Below, piece by piece: positions 25,047 through 33,286 of a DNA stretch of 64,000 nucleotides. Source of the stretch: an uncultured Clostridium sp. (lineage in GTDB: Bacteria > Bacillota_I > Bacilli_A > RF39 > UBA660); contig CAJKHY010000003.1 of NCBI GenBank assembly GCA_905199855.1, positions 14,866 through 78,865 of the forward strand. Reading direction: 5' to 3'. The stretch's first letter is position 1, and every line of letters starts with the position of its first letter. The translations under genes and the position numbers were made by a program. The notes beneath the pieces are model-generated. The model was given only the letters and a program-made list of their open reading frames with translations. It did not search any database and was not told the DNA's origin.

Positions 25047-27641
25047 ATGGATAATGATAATAATTTAAACGAACTATTGAATATGGCAATGAATGACAAT
25101 GATGTGGATAACAAAGAGGTAGATAATAATACGGATGTTGAGAATGTTGATGATGAGATGGTAAATACTGATTTTGGTGGAACATTTCATGAACATGATA
25201 GTTTAACTGAGAATAATATAGTTGATGAGGTAAGCAAGAGTTTTTTACAATATTCTATGAGTGTTATTACTTCAAGAGCATTGCCTGATTTGCGTGATGG
25301 ATTAAAGCCTGTTCATAGGAGAATTTTGTGGAGTATGTTTTGTTCAGGTTATACTCCAGATAAACCTCATAGAAAATCAGCAAAGACTGTTGGTGAGGTT
25401 ATGGGTAATTACCATCCACATGGTGATTCTTCAATATATGAAGCAATGGTAAGAATGGCTCAAGATTTTAATGAGCGATATTTACTTATTGATGGACATG
25501 GTAATTTTGGTAATATTGAGGGTGATGGCGCGGCGGCAATGCGTTATACTGAATCAAGGTTATCTAAACTTTCACTAGAATTGCTTAGGGATATTAAGAA
25601 AAACACAGTTGATATGACTAAGAATTTCGACGAATCTTTGGATGAGCCAACGGTATTGCCTAGTAGGTTTCCAAATATTTTAGTTAATGGAACAATGGGT
25701 ATCGCGGTAGGTATGGCCACAAATATTCCTCCTCATAATTTATGTGAGGTAATTGATGGTTGTATAGCATATATAGATAATCCTGATATTGATACTTTAG
25801 GTTTAATGCAATATATTAAGGGGCCTGATTTTCCAACTGGTGGTATTATTTTAGGAAATTCTGGTATTCGTAAGGCTTATGAAACTGGTCGTGGTTCTAT
25901 TACGATTCGTAGTAAAGCTATAATTGAGGAAGGTACTAATCATAGTAATATAATTATTACTGAGGTTCCATATGGTGTTAATACAATGGAGCTAAAGAAT
26001 AAGGTGGCAGAATTGGTTAGGGATAAGGTAATTGAAGGTATTTCTGATTATCATACTGATTTGAAGGATGGTGTGAAGATTACAATTACTTTGAAGCGTG
26101 ATGCTAATCCTCAAGTTATTTTAAATAATTTATATAAGCATACTAATTTGCAGGTACAATATGGAATTATTTTCTTAATGATAGATAATAAGACACCAAG
26201 AACTTTAGGGTTAAAGGATATTATTGCTAAATATATTGATCATCAAAAAGAAGTTATTATAAGGCGTACAAATTTCGATTTGGAAAAAGATGAGAAGCGT
26301 GTGCATATTTTAGAGGGGTATAAGATAGCTCAAGATAATATTGATGAGGTTATTAATATAATTAAGACTGCTAAAACAGATATTATTGCTAAGGAAAAGT
26401 TAATGTCAAGGTTTGGGCTTACTGATATTCAATCTGATGCTATTTTGGAATTGAAGTTACGTCGTTTAACTGGTCTAGAAAGAGATAAAATTGAGACTGA
26501 GTTAAGGGATTTGTTGCTTGAAATTGAAGATTTACGTTCTATTTTGGCTTCAAATGAAAAGATTCTTAATATTATTAAGGAAGAGCTGTTGGAGGTTAAG
26601 TCTAAATATGGTGATGAGAGAAGAACTAAAATTGATATGACCGCAATTGATTACATTGATGATGAGTCTTTGATACCTGAAGAGAATATTGTTGTTACTT
26701 TGACAGGAAAAGGTTATATTAAGAGATTACCTGTGGATACTTATAAAACGCAAAATCGTGGTGGTGTAGGTATTAAGGGTATGAGTACGAATGACGAAGA
26801 TTATGTGGAAAACATGATTGAAGCTAGTTCTCATGATTATATATTATTCTTTACTAATAATGGTAAGGTTTATCGTATTAAGGGTTATGAGATACCAGAG
26901 TATAGTAGGCAGTCAAAGGGGTTACCAATTATTAATTTGTTAAATTTAGAGAAAAACGAAAAGGTTGCTGCTTTAATTAGGATTGCTAATGACGATGAGA
27001 GTAATAATTTAGTTTTTGCTACAAAGAGTGGTTTAATTAAGAGGACTGCAATTAGTGAATTTAATAATATTAGAAATAATGGTAAAAAATTTATTACTTT
27101 GCGCGATGATGATGAGTTAATATCTGTTGAAAAGACTACTGGCGATAACGATATATTAATGGCTTCTTCTAATGGTAGAATGGTTCGTTTTAATGAGAAT
27201 TCTATTAGAGTTATGGGTCGCGGAGCTGCAGGAGTAAGAGGTATTAATTTAGAAGGTGGATTTTTGGTTGGTATGTCTAAGGCTGTGGATAATCAACAAG
27301 TATTGGTTGTTACTGAAAGGGGTTATGGTAAAAAAACTGATATTAGTGAGTATCGCATTACTAATCGTGGTGGTAAAGGTGTTAAGACTTTAAATATTAC
27401 TGATAAGAATGGATCAATTGTAGCATTTAAAACAGTAAATTGTAATAGTGATTTAATGATTATTACTAATGAGGGTATTGTGATTAGATTAGATATAGAT
27501 AAGATTTCTACTATGAGTCGTGTAACTCAGGGTGTAAAGCTTATAAATCTTAGGGAAAATCAATGTGTATCTTCAATAGCTGTTGTTGATAAGATAATTG
27601 AGGATGATTCTAATGTTGATGATGAAGTTACAAATAATTAG
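25047..27641 (+). CDS. gyrA: DNA gyrase subunit A with acidic N-terminal extension
   Basis: Breakage-reunion subunit. 864 residues, longer than the usual 820-840. The first about 55 residues are an Asn/Asp/Glu-rich tail ahead of the normal beginning (VDEVSKSFLQYSMSVITSRALP). The start is secure, since TTAGGAGGTG sits at correct spacing and no other ATG is better. The active-site Tyr is in AAAMRYTESRL. The quinolone region reads HPHGDSSIYEAMVRMAQ, with Ser at the first key site. The GyrA box is seen as QNRGGVGIKGM and the six-blade C-terminal domain is complete. The C-terminal tail is acidic too. A terminator overlaps the stop. Confidence 0.97.
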   Translation: MDNDNNLNELLNMAMNDNDVDNKEVDNNTDVENVDDEMVNTDFGGTFHEHDSLTENNIVDEVSKSFLQYSMSVITSRALPDLRDGLKPVHRRILWSMFCSGYTPDKPHRKSAKTVGEVMGNYHPHGDSSIYEAMVRMAQDFNERYLLIDGHGNFGNIEGDGAAAMRYTESRLSKLSLELLRDIKKNTVDMTKNFDESLDEPTVLPSRFPNILVNGTMGIAVGMATNIPPHNLCEVIDGCIAYIDNPDIDTLGLMQYIKGPDFPTGGIILGNSGIRKAYETGRGSITIRSKAIIEEGTNHSNIIITEVPYGVNTMELKNKVAELVRDKVIEGISDYHTDLKDGVKITITLKRDANPQVILNNLYKHTNLQVQYGIIFLMIDNKTPRTLGLKDIIAKYIDHQKEVIIRRTNFDLEKDEKRVHILEGYKIAQDNIDEVINIIKTAKTDIIAKEKLMSRFGLTDIQSDAILELKLRRLTGLERDKIETELRDLLLEIEDLRSILASNEKILNIIKEELLEVKSKYGDERRTKIDMTAIDYIDDESLIPEENIVVTLTGKGYIKRLPVDTYKTQNRGGVGIKGMSTNDEDYVENMIEASSHDYILFFTNNGKVYRIKGYEIPEYSRQSKGLPIINLLNLEKNEKVAALIRIANDDESNNLVFATKSGLIKRTAISEFNNIRNNGKKFITLRDDDELISVEKTTGDNDILMASSNGRMVRFNENSIRVMGRGAAGVRGINLEGGFLVGMSKAVDNQQVLVVTERGYGKKTDISEYRITNRGGKGVKTLNITDKNGSIVAFKTVNCNSDLMIITNEGIVIRLDIDKISTMSRVTQGVKLINLRENQCVSSIAVVDKIIEDDSNVDDEVTNN

Positions 27642-27655
27642 TAACTTCTTTTTTT
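27624..27655 (+). terminator. gyrA terminator
   Basis: Perfect 8-bp stem GAAGTTAC / GTAACTTC with a 9-base loop and seven T, overlapping the gyrA stop codon. Confidence 0.8.
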
Positions 27656-27707
27656 AGAAGAAATGTTTGTGTTTTTTTACAAAATGTATTTTATTTATTA
27701 CAAAAAT

Positions 27708-27716
27708 TGTGGATAA
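27708..27716 (-). promoter_or_regulatory. DnaA box downstream of gyrA
   Basis: TGTGGATAA, the reverse complement of a perfect DnaA box, in non-coding DNA about 70 bases after gyrA. Confidence 0.7.
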
Positions 27717-27822
27717 CTCATATTTATTAAACCAAATTAGGGATATTATTTAGTTAAATAAATGTGGAAAGAATAATTTTGTTATTAAATGAGTGATTAT
27801 ATAGTAGCCTTATTAAGAATAA

Positions 27823-27838
27823 TGTTTCACGTGAAACA
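27823..27838. promoter_or_regulatory. parS: parS site 1
   Basis: TGTTTCACGTGAAACA, a perfect match to the Bacillus parS consensus (TGTTnCACGTGAAACA). Confidence 0.97.
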
Positions 27839-27882
27839 TAGTATAATCTCAATAAAATATATAGAGTTAGTATTATAATTAA

Positions 27883-27898
27883 TGTTTCACGTGAAACA
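27883..27898. promoter_or_regulatory. parS: parS site 2
   Basis: TGTTTCACGTGAAACA, identical to site 1 and exactly 60 bp away. Confidence 0.97.
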
Positions 27899-27942
27899 TA
27901 GTATAACCTCAATAAAATATATAGCGTTAATATTAAAATTAA

Positions 27943-27958
27943 TGTTCCACGTGAAACA
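27943..27958. promoter_or_regulatory. parS: parS site 3
   Basis: TGTTCCACGTGAAACA; the fifth base differs from sites 1-2, at the position that is free in the consensus. Confidence 0.96.
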
Positions 27959-28029
27959 TAGGGCGTAGTTAAAATTAATTATATGGACATATATAGGATA
28001 AAAACTAAAAGAGAATATTAATATTTTTG

Positions 28030-28038
28030 TGTGGATAA
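28030..28038 (-). promoter_or_regulatory. DnaA box between parS and SRP RNA
   Basis: TGTGGATAA (perfect box on the minus strand), 26 bases upstream of the SRP RNA -35 element. Confidence 0.7.
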
Positions 28039-28063
28039 ATTTTTATTTTTTTTATATAAATGC

Positions 28064-28092
28064 TTGATTTATTTTTATAATTAATGTATATT
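28064..28092 (+). promoter_or_regulatory. SRP RNA promoter
   Basis: TTGATT, 17-base spacer, TATATT; transcription would start at about 28099-28101, exactly at the RNA 5' end. Confidence 0.75.
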
Positions 28093-28099
28093 ATTTATT

Positions 28100-28180
28100 G
28101 ATGCAACAATAATGTTGAAAATGAGTCAGGATCGGGAGATAGCAGCTATAACAACCTCTTATTGTGTGCATCTTTTTTTT
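28100..28180 (+). ncRNA. ffs: Signal recognition particle RNA (small bacterial type)
   Basis: A stem-loop RNA of about 73 bases plus a T tract. Ends pair as GATGCA...TGCATC and CAATAA...TTATTG. The apical part GTCAGGATCGGGAGATAGCAGC is helix 8, with the internal loop CAGG / AGCA, the short AUC/GAU stem and a GGGA tetraloop, all hallmarks of the Ffh-binding site. No Alu domain is present, unlike the 270-base B. subtilis scRNA. Eight T after the closing stem form the terminator. In B. subtilis the gene lies between tadA and dnaX; here it precedes tadA. Confidence 0.9.
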
Positions 28181-28242
28181 TGTAGTAATGTAGATAAGTG
28201 TTTTTTACATATTAATGAACAAATGTTTTCTATAAAAAAATA

Positions 28243-28271
28243 TTGACATAGTATATACTTTTTGATATACT
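28243..28271 (+). promoter_or_regulatory. tadA promoter
   Basis: TTGACA, 17-base spacer, TATACT, 35 bases before the GTG start of tadA. Confidence 0.8.
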
Positions 28272-28304
28272 ATAAAGTTATATAGATAGTAGTGGGTGGT
28301 AAGT

Positions 28305-28313
28305 TGTGGATAA
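28305..28313 (-). promoter_or_regulatory. DnaA box overlapping the tadA start codon
   Basis: TGTGGATAA spans the GTG start of tadA. It may be incidental, as the codons GTG-GAT-AAC create it, but it is the third such box in this gap. Confidence 0.4.
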
Positions 28314-28734
28314 CTATTATATGAACTTAGCTATTAAGATGGCAAGGTTTGCTTATATGAGAAATGAAGTTCCTGTTGGCGCGGTTGTTATTAATTGTGA
28401 TAATAATATGGTTACAAAGGGGTATAATCAAAAAAATTCTTCTAAATTGGTTACTAAGCATGCTGAGATAATAGCAATTGAACGAATGTGTAAAAAAATT
28501 GGTGATTGGCGTTTAAGTAATTGCGTTTTATATGTAACATTAGAACCTTGTTTGATGTGTATTGGTGCAATAATTGAATCACGTATTAAAAAAGTAGTTA
28601 TAGGATGTAATAATAGTCATAATCGAGATTTAATTGACATATTGAAAAAAAATAAGATTGAGGTTGTGGAAAATGTTTTGAGTAATGAATGTTGTATGAT
28701 TTTAAAAGACTTTTTTAAAGCAAAAAGAAAATAA
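28306..28734 (+). CDS. tadA: tRNA-specific adenosine deaminase TadA
   Basis: Deaminates A34 to inosine in tRNA-Arg(ACG). 142 residues. Zinc ligands and the catalytic Glu are in KHAEI (His52, Glu54) and EPCLMC (Cys82, Cys85). The N-terminus DNYYMNLAIKMA fits the family, which supports the GTG start at 28306 after GGGTGG. An internal ATG at 28321 would clip the first helix. It is followed by dnaX, as in Bacillus apart from the moved SRP RNA. Confidence 0.95.
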   Translation: MDNYYMNLAIKMARFAYMRNEVPVGAVVINCDNNMVTKGYNQKNSSKLVTKHAEIIAIERMCKKIGDWRLSNCVLYVTLEPCLMCIGAIIESRIKKVVIGCNNSHNRDLIDILKKNKIEVVENVLSNECCMILKDFFKAKRK

Positions 28735-28779
28735 TCTTCATTTTTGTGTTATAATTAATTTGATTGGAGGTTTGATAGT

Positions 28780-30477
28780 TTGAAATATTTAGCTTTATAT
28801 CGTAAATATAGACCTTCTAGGTTTGAGGAAATATCTGGACAAGAAGGTGTAGTTGGTGTTTTAAAGAATGCTATTAAAACTGGACGTATTTCTCATGCTT
28901 ATTTGTTTTGCGGTCCACGTGGAACAGGTAAAACTACTACGGCAAAGTTACTTGCTAAGATGGTTAATTGTACTAATCCAATTGATGGAGAACCTTGTGG
29001 AAAATGCGAAAGTTGTTTGAGTATATTTAATAATACTAATGATGATATTATTGAGATTGATGCTGCTTCTAATAATGGTGTAGATGAAATTAGAGAGTTG
29101 AGAGATAAAATTAATTTAGTTCCATCTAATTCAAAATATAAGGTTTATATTATTGATGAAGTACATATGCTTACTGTTGGAGCCTTTAATGCCTTGCTTA
29201 AAACCTTGGAAGAACCACCTAGCCATGTAATCTTTGTTCTTGCTACTACTGAGACTTATAAGGTTCCACTTACAATTTCTTCTAGATGCCAAAAATTTAG
29301 ATTTGATAAAATAACTGTGGATAACATAGTAAAAAGGCTTGAAGAAATTTGTAATATTGAAAAAATAGTTGTTTCTAGTGATATTTTGAATGAAATAGCG
29401 CGTTTGGCAGATGGTGGGATGAGGGATGCTATTAATTTATTAGATCAGCTTGTTAGTTATAAGGGCAATGATATAACTATAAATGATGTTTATGATATTA
29501 CAGGTCTTGTTTCTTATGAAATAATCTATGAATTGTTGTTAAGCAGTTATAATAAAGATATGTCATCAATAGTTAAAATATTAGATGATATTAATTATAG
29601 TGGGAAAAATATTTCTAAATTTATTGAAGAAATTATATTGTTTTTAAAAGATGTACTTGTTTATAAGAATATTACTGATTATTCTTTAAATTTGGATAAA
29701 CTTAACAAAGTTAAAGAAATTAGTGATTTGTATGATAATAATTTAATTTATAATTATGTTAATGAATTAAATAATGTACTTAATAATATTAAAAATTCCA
29801 GTTATCCCTTGCTTCTTTTAGAAGTTGCTTTGATAAAATTAGTTAATTTAGAAAAAAAAGAAGAATCTATTTTAGAAAAAGTCAATGTCAAGGAAAGTAA
29901 AAATAATGTAAAAGCAGAGAAAAATACTAGTAATATGTCTATAAAAAATGATATAATTAAAGAAGATGTTTTTCCTAAATTATCTAATGAAGAATTGAAG
30001 CATATCAGTTATTTAAAAGAAGTTAGGGTAAACAATGCTTTTGTAAGTGCAAATAAAAGTTTGCTTAACAAATTTAAAGAAAAATGGTCCCTTGTATTTG
30101 AATATTTGACAAATGATAAGTATGAGAATATTGTAGGATTACTTAAGGATGTTAATGTTGTTGTGGCAGGAAAAGAGAATTTAATATTTCAGTCAAAGTT
30201 TTCTTCAGTAGCGGCATCTTTGAATAGTCAAAGTGAATTATTAAGTGAATTATTTTATGAAATATATGGTGTTAATTATAAAACTATTGTACTTAGTAAC
30301 AGCGAATGGGATTATGAGAAAAAAAAGTATATTGATAATTTGAATAATAAATATGTATATGAAATGAAGGTGGAAAAAACTAAGGGACAGAATGATATTA
30401 AGTATGAAAAAAGTAGTAATTTAGGTGCAAATGATTTAGTAGATATATTAGGGGCAGAGGTTATTGAATATAAGTAA
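28780..30477 (+). CDS. dnaX: DNA polymerase III subunit gamma/tau
   Basis: Clamp-loader ATPase. 565 residues. It starts at TTG (28780) after GGAGG, giving the typical beginning KYLALYRKYRPSRFEEI. Walker A is GPRGTGKTT (45-53) and the zinc module has Cys at 64, 73, 76 and 79. Walker B is VYIIDEVHML, sensor region TTETYKVPLTISSRC. The tau-like C-terminal part is short and divergent. An extended -10 (TGTTATAAT, 28747-28755) lies just upstream, so transcription may also start here. No obvious slippery A-run for gamma production was noted. Confidence 0.96.
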   Translation: MKYLALYRKYRPSRFEEISGQEGVVGVLKNAIKTGRISHAYLFCGPRGTGKTTTAKLLAKMVNCTNPIDGEPCGKCESCLSIFNNTNDDIIEIDAASNNGVDEIRELRDKINLVPSNSKYKVYIIDEVHMLTVGAFNALLKTLEEPPSHVIFVLATTETYKVPLTISSRCQKFRFDKITVDNIVKRLEEICNIEKIVVSSDILNEIARLADGGMRDAINLLDQLVSYKGNDITINDVYDITGLVSYEIIYELLLSSYNKDMSSIVKILDDINYSGKNISKFIEEIILFLKDVLVYKNITDYSLNLDKLNKVKEISDLYDNNLIYNYVNELNNVLNNIKNSSYPLLLLEVALIKLVNLEKKEESILEKVNVKESKNNVKAEKNTSNMSIKNDIIKEDVFPKLSNEELKHISYLKEVRVNNAFVSANKSLLNKFKEKWSLVFEYLTNDKYENIVGLLKDVNVVVAGKENLIFQSKFSSVAASLNSQSELLSELFYEIYGVNYKTIVLSNSEWDYEKKKYIDNLNNKYVYEMKVEKTKGQNDIKYEKSSNLGANDLVDILGAEVIEYK

Positions 30478-30499
30478 TTAAAGAAAGGAAGATGTTATT

Positions 30500-30796
30500 A
30501 TGAATATGCAAGCAATTATGAGACAAGCTCAACAAATGCAAAGTGAAATTATGAAAATACAAAAGGAGTTAGAAAAAACAGAATACGAAGGAAATTCTTC
30601 GCTGGTTACAGTTGTTTTGAACGGAAAAAAGGAAATGTTAAAGTTAACTATTAAAGATAAAGAAAATTTAAACAGTGATGATATGGATATATTAGAGGAT
30701 ATGGTAGTTGTGGCTTTTAATGAGGCTATGAAAAAAGTAGATGTTGACAAAGAAAAAAAGTTAAGTAAATATCAAGGGTTAGCAGGTATGATGTAA
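30500..30796 (+). CDS. yaaK: YbaB/EbfC nucleoid-associated protein
   Basis: 98 residues of the YbaB/EbfC DNA-binding family. An N-terminal coiled-coil helix (AIMRQAQQMQSEIMKIQKELE) is followed by a beta-sheet and a C-terminal helix ending KYQGLAGMM, which is close to the usual GLPGMF-type end. It forms dimers that bind DNA non-specifically. The dnaX-yaaK-recR order is the standard one. It sits 1 base before recR. Confidence 0.93.
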   Translation: MNMQAIMRQAQQMQSEIMKIQKELEKTEYEGNSSLVTVVLNGKKEMLKLTIKDKENLNSDDMDILEDMVVVAFNEAMKKVDVDKEKKLSKYQGLAGMM

Positions 30797-30797
30797 G

Positions 30798-31394
30798 ATG
30801 TATCCTAAAAATATTAAAGATTTAATGGAATGTTTTGAGTTATTACCTGGTATTGGTGAGAAAACAGCAGAAAGGTTAAGCTTTTCTTTGATTAATTTTG
30901 ATAAGGATAAATTAACTGAGTTTGCTGATTCAATTATTGGTATTAGAGATAATATTAAAAATTGTAAGATATGTAACAATATAACTGATAAAGATATATG
31001 TTATATATGTGAAAATAGAAATCGGAAAAATGGGACGATTTTTGTTGTGGAAAATCCTAAAGATGTTATTTTGTTTGAAAAATTGGGTATTTATAAAGGT
31101 GAATATCATGTATTGGGTGGTTTAATTTCACCGCTTGACGGAATAAATCCTGAGGATATTAGTGTAGATAATTTAATTGAGAGAATTAAGAATGGAAAAT
31201 ATACGGAAATTATTGTGGCTTTGAAACCTAGTGTTGAAGGTGAAACGACAGTGCAATATATTAAAAAAATGCTTGAAGGATATGATATTAAAGTTAGTAA
31301 AATTGCTAGTGGAGTACCAATTGGTGCTGAGATAGAGTATATTGATCCTATGACTTTAGAAATGGCTTTGGAAGAGAGAAAATATTTATCATAA
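30798..31394 (+). CDS. recR: Recombination protein RecR
   Basis: RecFOR-pathway gap repair protein. 198 residues, normal. It has a helix-hairpin-helix start (LLPGIGEKTAERLSF), a four-Cys zinc finger (CKICNNITDKDICYIC), then a Toprim domain (IFVVENPKDVILFE and VGGLISPLDGINPEDI-like block) and a C-terminal Walker-B-like end (ASGVPIGAEIEYIDPMTL). Its start follows the yaaK stop after one base, with no separate ribosome site, so it is probably coupled. Confidence 0.97.
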   Translation: MYPKNIKDLMECFELLPGIGEKTAERLSFSLINFDKDKLTEFADSIIGIRDNIKNCKICNNITDKDICYICENRNRKNGTIFVVENPKDVILFEKLGIYKGEYHVLGGLISPLDGINPEDISVDNLIERIKNGKYTEIIVALKPSVEGETTVQYIKKMLEGYDIKVSKIASGVPIGAEIEYIDPMTLEMALEERKYLS

Positions 31395-31433
31395 TAGTAA
31401 GAAAGTAACATAGTATTTACTGGGTGAATTATT

Positions 31434-31622
31434 ATGTTAAAAAAAATATTTAAATTAGTTAAAAAGATTGTTGTATCTGGTTTGGTAATATATGCTTATA
31501 ATGTGTTGGCTACTCCTATAAATGCGACAATTCCAATTAATTTTATAACACTTTTTACAGTGGCAATATTAGGTATGCCATGTTTAGCAGGTTTTATAAT
31601 TTTGATGCTTATTTTTTATTAA
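31434..31622 (+). CDS. bofA: BofA family sporulation protein
   Basis: 62 residues, integral membrane. Two hydrophobic helices; the second contains the family core INFITLFTVAILGMPCLAGF (compare the INxxTxxxVGILGIPG pattern). In Bacillus, BofA holds the SpoIVFB protease inactive in the outer forespore membrane until the sigma-K checkpoint. It is shorter than B. subtilis BofA (87) and the N-terminal part is reduced. Position between recR and holB corresponds to Bacillus recR-yaaL-bofA. GGGTGAA precedes the ATG. Confidence 0.85.
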   Translation: MLKKIFKLVKKIVVSGLVIYAYNVLATPINATIPINFITLFTVAILGMPCLAGFIILMLIFY

Positions 31623-31635
31623 AGATGGTGATTTT

Positions 31636-32505
31636 ATGTTGGATGATTACAAAGATGGACAAGTTATATTTTATAATGTACTTAGTATGGCAATAAAAAA
31701 CAATAAAATATCACATGCTTATTTGTTTGAAAATAAAGGAAATGATAAATATATAGAAATCATTTTATCATTTGTTAAGGCTATTTTGTGTCCAAATAAT
31801 TATTTTAATAACGAAAAATGTGGAGAATGTTTGCAATGCTTGAGAATTGAAAATGGTAATTATCCTGAAATAAAAATTATTAAACCTGAAGGAATGTGGA
31901 TAAAAAAAGAACAATTAATGGATTTGCAAGAAGCATTTAATAAAACAGCAATTGAAGGTAGTAAAAGAATATATATAATTTTGGAATGCGAAAAATTAAA
32001 TAAGCAGGCAGCTAATTCAATTTTAAAATTTTTAGAGGAACCAAATGATGATATTATTGCTTTATTAGTTACAAATAATAAGGATTTAGTATTAGATACT
32101 ATTAAATCTAGGTGTCAAGATATATTGATCTTAGCTGATAATGAAGTTAATTTTGACTCGTTGATGATTAATGATGTTCTAGATTTTATTAGAGTATTAG
32201 AAAATAAGAAAAAAGATACTATTATATATGCTAAACCTTTATGGCTTACTAAATTTAAGGATAGAAATAGTTTTATAAAAGCCATAGATATTATGATATA
32301 TTTTTATAATGATGTTTTACTTTTTAAATTAGGTTGTGATTTAAAATATTTTAATAATTATTATGATGATGTTACTAATATTAATGGTTCTATTGATGAG
32401 ATTATAAAAAAAATAAAAATTTTGATAGAAAATGAATATTTAATTAGGTACAATTTAAATTTGAATTTACTTATTAATAAAATAATTATAGAATTTGGAG
32501 GTTAA
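31636..32505 (+). CDS. holB: DNA polymerase III delta' subunit
   Basis: Clamp-loader subunit partnering DnaX. 289 residues. The N-terminal block is HAYLFENKGNDKY, where a complete P-loop is missing, as expected for delta'. There is a zinc module with Cys in CPNNY and CGECLQC, IYIILECEKLNKQAANSILKFLEEP (Walker-B-like), and the SRC motif in IKSRCQD. A GGTGAT ribosome site is present. It leads into ricT after three bases. Confidence 0.93.
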   Translation: MLDDYKDGQVIFYNVLSMAIKNNKISHAYLFENKGNDKYIEIILSFVKAILCPNNYFNNEKCGECLQCLRIENGNYPEIKIIKPEGMWIKKEQLMDLQEAFNKTAIEGSKRIYIILECEKLNKQAANSILKFLEEPNDDIIALLVTNNKDLVLDTIKSRCQDILILADNEVNFDSLMINDVLDFIRVLENKKKDTIIYAKPLWLTKFKDRNSFIKAIDIMIYFYNDVLLFKLGCDLKYFNNYYDDVTNINGSIDEIIKKIKILIENEYLIRYNLNLNLLINKIIIEFGG

Positions 32506-32508
32506 TGT

Positions 32509-33285
32509 ATGGGTGTTGTAGGAGTTACTTTAAGTGATAATGGGAAAATTTATTATTTTTACGATAATAACTTACGATTGAAAAAAAATCTTACAGTAAT
32601 TGTAGAAACAGAAAAAGGTTTACAGTTTGGTAAGGTAGTTAGTTTTATTGATCCTGAAAAGGTTGATAATAGAATTAAATATAAAAAAATAATTAGAATA
32701 TCAACTAAAGCTGATTATTTACAACATTTAAATAATTTGAAGGATGCTGATCGTGCTATTCAAAGATGTAATTATTTTGTTAATAAGAACAACCTTAATA
32801 TGACTATTATGGATGCTTTTTATACTTTTGATAGGAGTCAGTTAATATTTCGCTTTATTGCTGATGATAGGGTTGATTTTAGACAACTTGCTAAGGATTT
32901 AGGTTCTGCTTTTAAGACTAGAATAGAACTTAGGCAAGTTGGAATTCGTGATAAAGCAAGAGAAATTGGAGGAATTGGTCCTTGTGGTAGAAAATTATGT
33001 TGTACAACATTTTTAACTGATTTTGATTCTGTGTCAATTAATATGGCAAAGAATCAGTCTTTAGCTCTTAATCCGTCTAAGATAAATGGTAGTTGTGGAA
33101 GACTTTTATGTTGTTTAAAGTATGAAGATGATAATTATTTAGATTATAAAAAAGGTTTACCTGAAGTTGGTAGTATTGTAACAATAGAAGCTGGGAAAGG
33201 AAAAGTAGTATCAGTAAATTTGTTTAAGAGAAAGTATAATGTTTTTATAGAAGGTACTGGTATTGTTACTGTTGAAGTGGAGTAG
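32509..33285 (+). CDS. ricT: RicT (YaaT/PSP1 domain) protein
   Basis: 258 residues with the PSP1 domain. The Cys-rich core GPCGRKLCCTTF and GSCGRLLCCLKYED in its second half provides ligands for a [4Fe-4S] cluster. In B. subtilis RicA-RicF-RicT bind RNase Y, influence mRNA processing and are needed for competence, biofilm and sporulation. All three traits are plausible here, given comK and spore genes in this window. GGAGG precedes the ATG. Confidence 0.93.
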   Translation: MGVVGVTLSDNGKIYYFYDNNLRLKKNLTVIVETEKGLQFGKVVSFIDPEKVDNRIKYKKIIRISTKADYLQHLNNLKDADRAIQRCNYFVNKNNLNMTIMDAFYTFDRSQLIFRFIADDRVDFRQLAKDLGSAFKTRIELRQVGIRDKAREIGGIGPCGRKLCCTTFLTDFDSVSINMAKNQSLALNPSKINGSCGRLLCCLKYEDDNYLDYKKGLPEVGSIVTIEAGKGKVVSVNLFKRKYNVFIEGTGIVTVEVE

Positions 33286-33286
33286 T

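Larger units (their letters stand above)
27821..27960 (+). repeat. 60-bp tandem repeats carrying parS
   Basis: Two and a third near-identical units of 60 bp. Each ends in the parS palindrome, and the linkers (GTATAA-CTCAATAAAATATATAG and following) differ at only a few bases. The array is non-coding. Confidence 0.92.

Noticed and set aside
27821..27960. CRISPR array (regular 60-bp repeats)
   Set aside because: The whole unit repeats, including the linkers; there are no unique spacers, no cas genes, and the palindrome is parS.
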